Assembly: GCF_029852145.1 (NCBI RefSeq)
Contig: NC_079969.1
Span: 27,582,459 to 27,646,458, forward strand
DNA: 64,000 nucleotides
Origin: Microplitis mediator
Taxonomy: Eukaryota > Arthropoda > Insecta > Hymenoptera > Braconidae
Direction of reading: 5' to 3'
Shown: positions 53,954 to 63,584 of the stretch, in pieces
Numbering within the stretch: the stretch's first letter is position 1
Layout: every line of letters starts with the position of its first letter
The notes under the pieces: generated by a model
What the model was told of the DNA's origin: nothing
The model's input: the letters and a program-made list of their open reading frames with translations, nothing else
The model's database searches: none
Translations under genes and position numbers: made by a program

Positions 53954-55460
53954 GTAAGTATCTGAAATTATAGTATGTAAATGTCTGTATCTATTGAAAC
54001 ATAGAATTCAGTTCGTTGATTGAAATTTCGACAGTTACAGATTTTTGATGCAGTGAGATAGAGAACAAACTAACGGACATGAATAAAATATTTATTCCAC
54101 GTCTATCGGTATCAAAAAATTTCCAGTATATTATTTTCATTCAATATATTCTATCCGAATAAAAGTAAGTGTCCCAATATTTGAACAGTGATTAATTTCG
54201 AATGACGTTATGCAAAAATCTGAGTGTGAATGGAGCTGACAATTAGCAATTTAAAAAAATTTTAAATATATAAATAAAATTATTGAAATAAAACTAATTT
54301 TTAATATATCACGTTTTTAAAACGGACTCAAGAGTAGGAAATAATTACTCATAACCTCATCAAGAGTTAAAACCCCATACAGATTCTAAACTCTTTACAA
54401 ATAGTCATGAAATTTTGTGACTGAATTTTCAATTTAAAAATATAGTAGTTCAGGTGAAAAAGTCGTCCTCCAACTACCACTAGTTAGCAAAAACTGATAT
54501 GTTCGACGGTATTTATTATAAATTTTTTTAATTTTCAATTGAAAAGTATAATTTTTTTTTTTTTTAATTTTCCGTTATAACTTTTAGTAGTTTTATTTTA
54601 TTTTTAATTTGGTTCTTGATTCTTTAATTATAATTAATAAAAGACAAAATTACCTTAATTGATTAAATCACTTTTACAAAGAAGTCCACAAGAGCAGAAG
54701 TGAATGATAACACTTGTTGATTCAATGTTGATCCTATTAAACAGAAAAAAAATTTTTTATTAAGTTACAAGCTCAAGTTTATCTGTATTCTTTTGATTTT
54801 ATTTAAAAAATAATAAAAAAAAATAGTTGGGTATTATTAATTTTTAATTACTAATAATTATTAGGTAATTATTGTAATCAACTATTAAATATTCAACTTA
54901 TCTAACCAATAAATTGCTGTGATTCGATTTTATAAATACTGTCATTACAATAAAAAATATATTAAATATATATATTAATCAATAGAATACAGATAATTTT
55001 TTTGTTATTAAAATTCGTAATTAATAATAAAAAAAATAATTTACCAGTAATTTAATTTAAATAAAATAATTTACAGTTTTATTTGCGTGGTTTTTGCACT
55101 CTTATAGCAAAATAATATGACCGAATTATTGTTTGCTGTCAAGTTCGTTGATGACACCTGCCAGTTGTCAGTAAGAAAGGTATCTCGATTTTTCAATTTT
55201 TTAAAAATAAATATCCATAAAAATGGTTATTTTTAATTCTAAAAATATGCGTCATTGTATTAAATATTGCATACTTATTAACAGCAGCTCCTAAATTATT
55301 AGTATATAATAAACGTATATTTGTTCAAAATAAACTTATAATTTATAAGTATTACTTTAAAAAAATACTAATTAAATATACTTGATCATAAATATCATCC
55401 TATACGTTACTTATTTACTATAAATTAATTTTATCTGTATTTATTAAACTGGTCTCTCGA
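53954..55460. other. AT-rich intergenic or intronic DNA, no gene seen
   Basis: Long A/T runs and short palindromes dominate. I saw no reading frame with coding character, no RNA gene and no clear transposon ends. Part of it (about 55200-55390) belongs to the diverged duplication listed separately. Confidence 0.5.
55200..55390 (+). repeat. Diverged direct duplicate of about 57190-57345
   Basis: Both segments share, in order, AATAAATATCCATAAAAA-like sequence, ACAGC(AGC)TCCT, GTT(C/G)AAAATAAACTT, TAATTTATAA and AATACTAAT(T/C)AAATATA. The copies are about 1.96 kb apart and differ by many substitutions and small indels. They could be a decayed transposon family or the ends of one old element. Confidence 0.5.
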
Positions 55461-55473
55461 TAAATTGTTCAAA

Positions 55474-55499
55474 TTTCGCGCCCATGAAGCCGCCATTTT
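55474..55499. promoter_or_regulatory. E2F-like site next to YY1/Pho-like site
   Basis: TTTCGCGC (55474-55481) fits the E2F core TTTSGCGC, and GCCGCCATTTT (55489-55499) is the reverse complement of the YY1/Pho consensus AAnATGGCGGC. Both lie in a short GC-richer island in AT-rich DNA. A similar pair occurs around 56552-56673. No gene start could be attached to it. Confidence 0.3.
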
Positions 55500-55654
55500 T
55501 TCTCGAGTAGCGGGAACAGGAGAAAGTGTCCGTTTAAAAACAAAGTCAGATGACTAATTACAATATTAAAAAATGGCTTGCAGGCACACCGTCAAAAGTA
55601 AAAATTTCAGAAGTATACCAACTTCAGAAACTCACAGCTATGAATGTAAAAAAT

Positions 55655-55895
55655 AAAGATGGTTCATAATTCAGAATGACAAATTATCACCTTGTCAAAA
55701 ACATCGAATCTCTAATCTTTATATCAGCACATACTCAGAATTTACAATATTTATTCTTTCGTAATAAAGAATTAACAATATTTAGAATGACAATATTTCA
55801 GAAATCCAATACTTCCGAAATTTCAAACTACGAACGCCAATTCTTCAGAATTACATTTTATACGAATGACCATTTTAGTAAAATTTTTTAAGCTT
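55655..55895 (+). repeat. Degenerate short repeats of a TTCAGAATKACAATAT type
   Basis: Words such as TTCAGAATGACAAATTA, CTCAGAATTTACAATATT, TTTAGAATGACAATATTT and TTCAGAATTACATTTT recur at irregular short spacing. The result is an open frame with no protein-like composition. I read this as decayed tandem repeat DNA, not as a gene. Confidence 0.5.
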
Positions 55896-56279
55896 TGCTG
55901 ACAGTCGGTATTACAGACTTTCCCTATGAATTTACCATTATCATGTGAGTGCTTTGGCGGATTGATTGTGTTTAAAAAATTTGTATGAATCGTTGTGTGT
56001 AATAATTATATATGAATTTAACGAGTTTCATTTGTATGAAACGATTCAAGTGAATGTACTTAATTAAGTTAGAAGTGCTATTTGTGGCCAGTGTTTTATT
56101 TTTAGACCTTTAATATTTTATTTTTATTAATGGAGAAGTATAAAAAAAAAAAAAATTTCATTCTAATACAGTAAAAAAAATGCCCTTTCAATGAATTAAA
56201 AAAAATTCATTATATCATTACCTACCTTGCGTATTATTTTATTAAAATTTTTGAAGTAACCAAAACTATTGCAACCAAA

Positions 56280-56440
56280 TATATTGCAATTATATAGAAT
56301 TGTATATAATTATATAGACTTGTATACATTTTGTATAAAATTGTATACCATTTTTATACAGTTGTATACAATGGGATCGGGCCATTTTTTGTATATAATT
56401 TTATACAATTGTATAAAATCTTTTTTCATCGGGTATTATT
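56280..56440. repeat. TTGTATA-rich palindromic repeat
   Basis: Many copies of TTGTATA(A/C)AA occur in both orientations around a GC-rich centre GGGATCGGGCC at about 56373. The layout resembles a small fold-back element or a satellite-like cluster. It has no coding potential. Confidence 0.5.
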
Positions 56441-56551
56441 AAAACTGAATTATTATATTTTAATTATCATCAAATCTTAATTATTATCATATCATAATGA
56501 TTATATATCATATATCTAATATTATAATCTAATATAAAATAGATTTTCAAA

Positions 56552-56673
56552 TTTCCCGCGAAATTAAATGATCATTTTTTTTATTTAATAAAATTTTTGT
56601 TGACATTAAAAACAAAAATTATTAATTTAAAAAATAATTTTTTGTAAAATTTCAAATTTTTTGCCGCCATTTT
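56552..56673. promoter_or_regulatory. Palindromic E2F-like site and YY1/Pho-like site
   Basis: TTTCCCGCGAAA (56552-56563) is a symmetrical match to the E2F consensus, and GCCGCCATTTT (56663-56673) repeats the motif at 55489. Sequence around the second motif (TTTCAAATTT before it, CTCGA after it) is also similar to 55470-55505. The two places may be diverged copies of one ancestral regulatory or repeat segment. Confidence 0.3.
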
Positions 56674-56679
56674 CATAAC

Positions 56680-57700
56680 CTCGAAAATAAACGAGTTTAA
56701 TAAGTAAAAAATTAATAAAAGATTTTCAATTTTGTCTTGAAAAGTTTAATTTTTTATTTTATACTTTTGAATTTTCTTATAATTAAATTTTTAATTGATG
56801 ATTTTCAATGGTACTTTGGTGTATGAATAATGAATATCGACTTTAATCAATCGATGACCAATCTTTAGTTTCTTTATCGATTGTCAATATTTATCAATCG
56901 ATATGTAGGATTTTTAAATGATCCTGAATTCAACAAACAGTTAACAATTTTTAAATTTTATTTTCAACTAATCAATTACAAAAAATTAAAAAACTATATA
57001 TACATATGTAAAAAGTTTAAAAAACTATAAGTTCAGTTTTTGAAAATATTTTTTTTTTATAATTTATCGTTTTTAATGTATTATATGTCAGCTTAAGCAA
57101 TTACTTCAGTGTCATATTTTTAATTGAGATCCAGAAAATATTTTTATAAGATTTGTTATTATTATTTGAATTATAAATATTTATTTGTATTTCATTATAC
57201 TGAGAAATAAATATATTAAACATCCATAAAAACATTTCATTATATATTTATTTACAACAGCTCCTTAATCATCAATATATGTACTTGTTGAAAATAAACT
57301 TGTAATTTATAAATATTATTGTATAAAATACTAATCAAATATAATAAAAAAAATAAAAAAAAATGTGAAAAAAAAAAAAAAATTATTTTACACCAATCAC
57401 TTGATAAAAAAAATGTTAAACTATATACTAATGATCACTGATAACTTTTGAACACTTTTGTTTATGAATAATAATTAATAAAAGTCATTTACACTGATTA
57501 TAAATTTAGGTAACGAACGCCGGTAGCTGAACAATGGAAAAGACGCAGCTAATTATTTAAATTATTTTTTTGACTATTTATGTTTTTGTACCGATTTAAT
57601 TATTATCACTAAATTACCTATAAGTGGTCAAGAATATTTAGAGACACGAGTTATAATTTATTTACACGGAAAAACCGTAAATTTTAATTATTTATTCACG
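56680..57700. other. AT-rich DNA, no gene seen
   Basis: The region contains A/T runs, the second copy of the duplicated segment (about 57190-57345) and a fragment at about 57020-57110 that resembles the interior of the MITE family found at 58811 and 59572. No coding or RNA gene was recognised. Confidence 0.5.
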
Positions 57701-57719
57701 AGCTAAAAAGTGTCCGAAT

Positions 57720-58330
57720 TACTGAGATGGCTGAGAAATGAAGTTGGATACACAACAGTCGCACATCAGTGGCGTCAGTTGGAACGACCTGCGCAGTTCT
57801 CATAAAATTAGGTTGCGCATGCGCCTTGAGTTTCTTTCAAAGTACTCGGTGCCAGTCTTCCGCTAAACCGAGCGTCTCGGTGTCGTTCTCACCCACACCC
57901 ATTAAAATAATTCATTTAATTATCGTGTCGCTTTATTATAAATCTAATGTTACTTTTAAATTATTGTTTTTGTAATAAGAAATATTTTAAGATATTTAAT
58001 TCTGTGTTAGTGAGTTTCAGTTTTTAAAATAAATTAAATTCAGTGCCGGCTTAGCTCCCGTGTTATTTTATGCCATGTTGGCTGTCGGAATTTTAATTAA
58101 AAAATGAAAGTATTTAAATGTGTGAGTTTTATTAAAATTAATATTTTCAAGTGATTGTTGTGATGTAGTGATTAGTTTTTTGTGTTTGTTTATTATTTTT
58201 AGTATTCATATGTTTGAATTGCGCGCGCGTTGTCCGCTGAGTCTGTGGCGCTTCCGTGGGAGCCCGCTCTCGTCGCCAGCTTCTGTGCAGTTCTCCTTTA
58301 CACTAGAACTTTCGGCGTCTAGTCCGTAGC
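57720..58330 (+). promoter_or_regulatory. Probable promoter and 5' UTR region of a plus-strand gene
   Basis: Two GC-richer islands (about 57725-57900 and 58215-58330) stand out from AT-rich surroundings. The first has TCAGT-type initiator words (around 57767-57780) and TGCGCATGCGCC (57814-57825), close to the NRF-1/Ewg consensus YGCGCAYGCGCR. The second has GCGCGCGCG and several CpG-rich words. No long reading frame begins here, which fits non-coding leader sequence for the coding exons at 59251. This is inference from composition and motifs only. Confidence 0.4.
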
Positions 58331-58810
58331 ATTATTTATTTTTAAATGTTTATTATTATCGATATTAATTTATTGATCATCGAAATTAATCTCAAAAGCT
58401 GTCGGGAATTTTTTAAATCATAGTTACTATAAATTATTGTGTGTCATCGCGTTAGAATCCATTTAAATGTTTTGTGGTTAGCTCTCGAGTCAGAGCGGGA
58501 GTTCGTGTGTCGGATAATTTAAATACTCAGTAATTAAATATTTTTTTTTTCATTTCTGTGGCTAATTTTATTCAAAATTAATTAATGAACAATTATTTGA
58601 AAAAATTTTTTATAATTAATGTTTCGAATATAGCGATTTAATAATTGCCTTTGTCTGTTTAATGGCGCGATGTTTGAATTTTTATCGAGTGATTTTTAAA
58701 TAAAATCGATTGTCAGTTAAGTGATAGTGAAAAGTTTAGTTAGTGATTGTGGTGAGTGAAGTTGGTGATAGTGAGAAGTTTAATTAGTGATAAAAAAAAA
58801 AAAATTACTC

Positions 58811-58998
58811 TGGAGTTAGCAGACAATTAGTAATTTTTGAATTTTGTTTCGGCTTTAATTACAAAAAAAAAAAAAATTCTAAAAAAATTCACGTGTAGAA
58901 AATTTAAAAAACTATAGGTGCAATTATTTGAAATTTTTTTTTTTATAATTTATCACATTGACAAAAATTCAAAAATTATTAGGCGTCTGCTACATTCA
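58811..58998. mobile_element. MITE with TGRAGTTAGCAGAC-type inverted ends, copy 1
   Basis: The left end TGGAGTTAGCAGACAATTAG continues with TAATTTTTGAATTTT. The right end on the opposite strand reads TGAATGTAGCAGACGCCTAA followed by TAATTTTTGAATTTT. The 188-bp interior is A/T runs. A second copy lies at 59572-59762, and a lone right end (GTCTGCTACATTCA) lies near 59177. Confidence 0.65.
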
Positions 58999-59250
58999 AT
59001 ATCTTATCAAAAATGAGTGAAAATATAGCAGCCATCAAATTTCAATTTATTAATAAATAGAGTAAATAATTAATGAAATAAAATTTTTTAAATGCGCATT
59101 TAAAAAATTTAAAAATTAATAAGTGCATTTTTTTACAATTTTATTTTTTAAATTATTTTTAAATTTAAATTTGTCCGATGTCTGCTACATTCATACTCAT
59201 ATATAAAAAAGTCAGTGATAGTGACAAGTGTAGTGTTTAGTGAAGTTTTT

Positions 59251-59428
59251 ATGGTTGGAGATCTAAAGCTGGTTCCCGATCCCGATACTGATGTACCTGT
59301 TCTCCATCGTGGTAAATCTAAACTCCATATTGATTTTTTAATTGAAAATTTTTCTCTGACATGTCAACTTATTATTTTTTTTTATTTCAGGAATTCATCA
59401 AGATGGAACCTTTCGACATTTGCTGGTG
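59251..59428 (+). CDS. First two coding exons of an unidentified plus-strand gene (partial)
   Basis: ATG at 59251 opens MVGDLKLVPDPDTDVPVLHR. The first exon ends at 59311 (CATCGTG|GTAAATC) in phase 1. An intron of 79 nt ends in a T-rich tract and TTTCAG at 59390. The second exon, 59391-59428, completes a Gly codon and reads IHQDGTFRHLLV up to a consensus donor GTG|GTAAGTC, phase 0. Together they give 33 residues with matching phases and good splice sites, which is better than chance. The upstream stretch rich in GTGATAGTGA and AGTGAAGT words resembles 5' UTR and is similar to 58715-58795. I do not recognise the protein. The next exon was not found, so it may lie beyond the window, with the minus-strand genes inside its intron. 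Confidence 0.55.
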
Positions 59429-59571
59429 GTAAGTCATCAATTGCATGTTTTTGAAAATATTTTATAGACAATGACATCATTCAATACGATCTAAATAGCC
59501 ATTTAATTTTATAATGTAAAGTAGAAAATGACCTGAAATATTTTAGTCTCAACTGAATACTAAGATGACAC

Positions 59572-59762
59572 TGAAGTTAGCAGACGTCTAATAATTTTTG
59601 GATTTCATTTTAGACAGTAAAATATAGAAAAAAAAATTTTTTTTTAATTGGACCTGTAGTTTTTTAAATTCTCTACAAGTGCATATCTTTATTTTTGTTT
59701 TTTTTTTCTGGTTGATTTGTTGAAAAAGAAATCAAAAAATTTTTAATTATCTGCTAACTTCA
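59572..59762. mobile_element. MITE with TGAAGTTAGCAGA inverted ends, copy 2
   Basis: The left end TGAAGTTAGCAGACGTCTAA and the right end, opposite strand TGAAGTTAGCAGATAATTAA, are nearly perfect inverted repeats of 13 bp that extend imperfectly inward. Length and interior (including an ACCTGTAGTTTTTTAAATT word) match copy 1 at 58811-58998. The two copies bracket the plus-strand coding exons. Confidence 0.7.
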
Positions 59763-59853
59763 GGATCATATACTAAGACACCTGTTGCTCCATTTTATAC
59801 CAAACTATTTTATTTTTTATTTTATTGAAGTTTTGAATTCAAACTTTACTTTG

Positions 59854-59878
59854 TGGCGCCAAATATTAAAGCGGGAAA
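59854..59878. promoter_or_regulatory. Pair of E2F-like sites
   Basis: TGGCGCCAAA (59854-59863) and GCGGGAAA (59871-59878) each match the E2F/DP consensus (TTTSGCGC in either orientation) within 25 bp in AT-rich DNA. No transcript start is visible nearby. The site lies about 200 bp beyond the 3' end of the F-box gene. Confidence 0.3.
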
Positions 59879-60035
59879 AATTCAAACTGTTAGAACCACA
59901 CAGAGTTCACTCAATTTATTACTTTACATAAAAATTTCACTGTGGATTTTTTGAATCCACAATTTTAAATTCATTAGCTTAAAAAAAAGAGATATTACGT
60001 GAAAATAAAACTACAATTTTCAAATTTTTCAAATA

Positions 60036-60041
60036 TTTATT
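60036..60041 (-). terminator. Poly(A) signal AATAAA of the F-box gene
   Basis: On the minus strand AATAAA lies about 36 nt downstream of the stop codon at 60077, followed by A/T-rich sequence. This is the usual spacing for a compact insect 3' UTR. Confidence 0.5.
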
Positions 60042-60076
60042 TACTATGCAATGAAAAAATAACAAGTTTTCCATAT

Positions 60077-61730
60077 TTAATTTTTCTTACGGGTTCTAGT
60101 GACTTTTTTTGTCGATACTTCAGTGTTAGATAAAATATTTTTGTCTAGATCTCGTGATTTTTTTAGAGAACTCTCGCGTGATTTAAAGCCACGTAATTTA
60201 GTCAGTTCCCAAGGTGTCATTCTGTCAAGTTCGTCATCTCCACCGCTTACTAATGAAGACATTAGTCCATTTAATGTAAAATCGACTGTCGATCTTGAAA
60301 GTTCTGGTCTATGATCTAAAAATTTCCTCGACTTCGAACCATCGCTGCCTGGTCTGCTCTTTGGAGTTCTAGGACTTAGTTCCCGAGTCTCCAAACCATC
60401 TGTCCAACTGAACTTGCAGTCTATTAATTCTCTGGATTTTTTGTACTCGTCGATAGTTTTTTTGGCCAACTCATCCAAATTAATGTCGTTAGTTCTCAAT
60501 GCTGATAAATCAGAGCTCCCATCTGCTCTGATAACTTTCTTATTACTTTTTAAAAATTTGTAATCACCTCCAGCCTGTATTTTATTCTTCCCTCCATTTC
60601 CTCTCGATTTTGTTGGCTGATCTGTCCGTATTTTTTGTTTATTTACATCAACTAAAATATCTTTATTGTTTATTTCTTCCGTGGATGGGACGTTGATAAC
60701 ATTGACCCGCCGTCTTGGCAAATTAGCAGGATTATTTTTAATGATTGAATTATCAGACACTGAACCTCTCACTGTATTTTTTAAATTTTTATCCCAAGAG
60801 ACTGTCCGTGTAAAATCTACTTGCGGTTTTGATAAAAATTTTTGATAAGGAGTTTTGATAATTTCAGTATTTGATCCTTTGATCCTCGGATTTTTAAATA
60901 ATTTCTTATCGATATCATTCGTTTCCGCTAATAATCGATTCGAACTGTAAGCCATGTCTTTGGGTATCGATTTATTAGGTTTGTTGTTATCAATTTTTAA
61001 TTTTTTTACTACCAATTCTTTGACTACTTCATCTTTTATTATCTATAAATACATTATAATTTTAAATAAAAATTTATTTATTTATTTAAAAAATATAATT
61101 ACTGGAAATTTAATTAGGAAATTAAATAAAATTAGTTGATTACTATTTTTATTGAAACTTTTTCGGGCCCAATTGCAGTCGGTAATTTTATTAAATTTTT
61201 TGAATTAATTAATAACCAGAATTTCCTAGTAATTGATATTTTTGCTTTAATTAAAAAAAAAAAAAAATACCTGATAAGCAGCTCGTGATAATAAACAAAA
61301 ATTTTTAATATCATTAATTGATAAATATTTAAGTAAATTATAAATAAAATTTTGTGGTAATGTCAATAAATATTTTTTATTTATTATATTATCAATACTC
61401 CGTACCACCGATTTACCTGAAATTAAATTGAATTTAAAATTCTTAAATATTTGCAAATATATTTTGAAGTTACCAAAAATAATTTCAATGTCTTGTGATA
61501 AATTTTTACTCCACTCGTTAAATTTATAAGTTCTTATTGACGGATATTTATGCGGGCCATAAGAAACACGCCAATGATAAATTTTAATCTTTAAAAATTA
61601 CATAAAAAAATTAATAATTACCACAAATAATTTTTTTTTTTAATACCTCGTTAGCAAATATTTTTATACCGCAATAATCTCTTGAAGGCGCAGGAGCGAC
61701 GGTATATTTTTCTAAATAAATAATAGACAT
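60077..61730 (-). CDS. FBXO36: F-box protein, FBXO36-like N-terminal half with a long basic disordered tail
   Basis: A three-exon model gives 455 residues. Exon 1 is 61730-61647 (28 codons, MSIIYLEKYTVAPAPSRDYC), exon 2 is 61588-61271 (106 codons) and exon 3 is 61042-60077. Introns are 58 and 228 nt with GT/AG ends, and all junctions are phase 0. An in-frame TAG lies directly before the exon 3 acceptor, so that exon must be spliced. Residues about 16-80 recall FBXO36 (PSRDYC, IYHWRVSYG, IEIIFG), and an F-box follows at about 101-134 (LLTLPQNFIYNLLKYLS, then SRAAY). F-box proteins bind Skp1 and select substrates for SCF ubiquitin ligases. Exon 3 (321 residues) is rich in Lys, Ser, Arg and Asn, with TPWELTKLRGFKSR near the end, and has no domain I know; vertebrate FBXO36 is only about 190 residues. 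FBXO36 identity is from memory and moderate; the F-box call is firmer. Confidence 0.7.
61132..61270 (-). other. Intron 2 segment with possible lost F-box C-terminal coding
   Basis: Within intron 2 one frame reads ITRKFWLLINSKNLIKLPTA and continues to a TAA. FBXO36 has a hydrophobic-Trp segment at this distance after the F-box. This frame is out of phase with exon 2 because the intervening run of 15 T does not fit; 14 or 17 T would join them. No standard acceptor in the right phase precedes it. It is either a true intron with chance similarity, a decayed exon, or a homopolymer-length error in the assembly. Confidence 0.3.
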
Positions 61731-62420
61731 TGAGGTTTACTTATTTATATATACATATAAAAAAAAAGTAACGATCGGTTAGATTTTAAAAAAATAAATA
61801 AATAAAAGAATGTTGGTTTCATATATTTTTATTACAATCGATATGGAAAATCAATTTCAGTAAAATTTTAATGTCAATTTTATAATAAGAATTTTTAAAT
61901 TTTCTACGCGAAAATTTATTCAACAAATTTGACCACCACTTTTTACCTTTTGACCATACCTTTAATCAACAATAATAAGTTCATTAAAAAAAAAACAAAT
62001 CAACTTTCATACATCGATTAAAAAAATATCATCTTTTATTTCCAAAGTTTGATATTTTTATTTTAAAAAGTTTTCAAATTAAATTTTTTTAAGTTAAAAA
62101 TAAATTTTATTACCCTGAGCTTTTGAATTTTTTAGACTTCTCAAAAACTCGAACAAAATTTTTGGACTAATCGTCAATTTATCCAAAAAAATAATCTAAT
62201 CGATAATTGATAGATTTTATATCATGCTCCGAATAGTCACTAATTAGACCATTAATAATTAGCTACAATTTTCATATTGCATTTTTTTGTTTGAAAAAAA
62301 AATCAAATTTCTCGGAATAAGTATTTTTCTTTTAACGCAAAAATTGTTATATGCTCCAATCAAGAAAAAAAAGTTGCTTAAACCACGAGAAAAAATTATT
62401 GGGAGAAAAGATATATATGT
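61731..62420. other. AT-rich upstream region of the F-box gene, no gene seen
   Basis: Poly-A and poly-T runs dominate and there is no coding frame of note. It probably contains 5' UTR and promoter-proximal DNA of the minus-strand F-box gene. No TATA box in a convincing place was recognised. Confidence 0.4.
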
Positions 62421-62520
62421 AGGAGAGGGAAGTCACCGTTGCTAGGTAGCAGCAGCGGGAGTAGTTTGGCGTTCGCCACGAGATGGCGTCCTACCTCTTG
62501 TAGTGTCCCTGGTAAGAATT
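62420..62520. promoter_or_regulatory. GC-rich island with RFX X-box-like motif
   Basis: This short GC-rich island lies about 700 bp upstream of the F-box gene start. On the minus strand GCTACCTAGCAAC (62450-62438) fits the metazoan X-box consensus RYYVYY-N-RRHRAC bound by RFX factors. The island also holds GCGTTCGCCACGAGATGGCG and a donor-like CTG|GTAAGAATT on the plus strand. It could be a promoter, a non-coding exon or part of a repeat; the sequence alone does not decide. Confidence 0.3.
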
Positions 62521-62709
62521 GTATTTCAGACGTTATATATTCCGAACTTTGTAGCTATTCTGGTGTCATCTTTTTTTCGACCGAGTGACACGTACTTTTT
62601 TGATGGTATTATACTCTATCCTATATCACAACATGTTTCCATGAATAATTTTTCTTTGAAACTAAATTTGAACTTACAAAAAAAAAACTTTATTATTAAT
62701 AAAAGCCTG

Positions 62710-62865
62710 TTACTCTTTACTATATGATTTAAGATATTTGAGTGATATGAAACATTGTAAAGCAAATGTATTTAGTCGGATGACAACTAAATCACCACCG
62801 TTCAGGCGTACAAAAGTAGACGTGGTATAAGGCAAGTCTCTTTGCGCTGAACTTTTCACGTTGGA
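62710..62865 (-). pseudogene. Possible last exon of the kinesin-like relic
   Basis: After TTATTTTTCAGAG a frame of 51 codons opens (SNVKSSAQRDLPY, then TFVRLNGGDLVVIRLN) and ends at TAA (62710). A GTAATA donor in the upstream frame (at about 62949) would join in phase 0. The sequence is protein-like but I cannot assign it. The upstream part of the locus is broken, so this is treated as part of the same relic. Confidence 0.3.
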
Positions 62866-62930
62866 CTCTGAAAAATAAATAGTCAACGTTTCAACCTATA
62901 CAGTAATAATCTGTGTTAATTATATTATTT

Positions 62931-63441
62931 TTAAGTCACAAGTAATTTTATTACGCGACATGTAGCATCGATGGTTTTAATGAGATAATCAACGGTGGAT
63001 TGGTAATCCTCCACATACAAATCCACCATGACTTCCAGGTTGGAATAAGCCAACTTATTTCCATTAATATGGAGGTCGGATTGTTCATTTGCAGAACCGC
63101 TCTGCCATAGAAGGTACACCTTTTATCTTAACATTGTATGGAATATGTCTTTGCTGTTTTCATTGTTTAAGGGACCAGCGGCACATGCGATTAAAAAAAT
63201 GTTTCTAAATTCTGTCGAGTTTACTATTCTGTCGGCTAGTGGCGTAAACAGGTGGCTACCACCAGATATATTATTTAGAGTTGAAATAATGTCATTAACT
63301 GAGCAACTTAACATTCATTATGAATGTATGGTTTAGTTTTAACCTGTCTGTTGAGTAACCTTGTACGTTAAGTGCCGTCCTGTTTTCAGTCCCCGGCATG
63401 TCTATGATAGTAACACGGCTTTCTTCATTTTGTTCATCGAA
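62931..63441 (-). pseudogene. Broken kinesin-motor-like fragment
   Basis: An acceptor TTTTTTCAG precedes 63441. The frame reads SRVTIIDMPGTENRTALN, aligning with the kinesin switch II motif DLAGSE, then DRLKLNHTFIMNVKLLS, like the kinesin INKSLLAL region. A frameshift near 63305 moves to the next frame, VNDIISTLNNISGG, then FRNIFLIACAAGPLNNEN and DIFHTMLR, matching the kinesin IACVSP...TLRYA end of the motor. A TAA (63125-63123) follows LR exactly where kinesins have Tyr or Phe. The frame then stays open as KVYLLWQSGSANEQ to a stop at 62931. The N-terminal half of the motor with the P-loop is absent. ADMPGTE-type divergence, one frameshift and one stop argue for a pseudogene. Kinesin-10/NOD-like origin is a guess. 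Confidence 0.6.
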
Positions 63442-63584
63442 CTGAAAAAATAAATAAGGAACATTGATAAAATTATTAAATACAAAACAGTAATGACAAT
63501 CGTTTTTTTCGATTTGTCGTTGGTGTGTAAAAAGATTTCTTTGTCTGAAAAATGAAGAATAAAAAAGTAAAGAAAAATCCTTAC

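Noticed and set aside
55676..55891. Open frame of 71 codons on the plus strand
   Set aside because: It is built from degenerate TTCAGAAT-type repeats, has no good ATG context or splice sites, and its composition follows the repeat.
57769..57975. Open frame starting at a GTG in the GC-rich island
   Set aside because: It has no ATG start and no conserved pattern. The island is better explained as promoter or 5' UTR.
62503..62727. Open frame of 74 codons on the plus strand
   Set aside because: It starts at GTG and overlaps the antisense of the relic exon at 62710-62865. It has no protein-like features beyond AT-rich hydrophobic codons.
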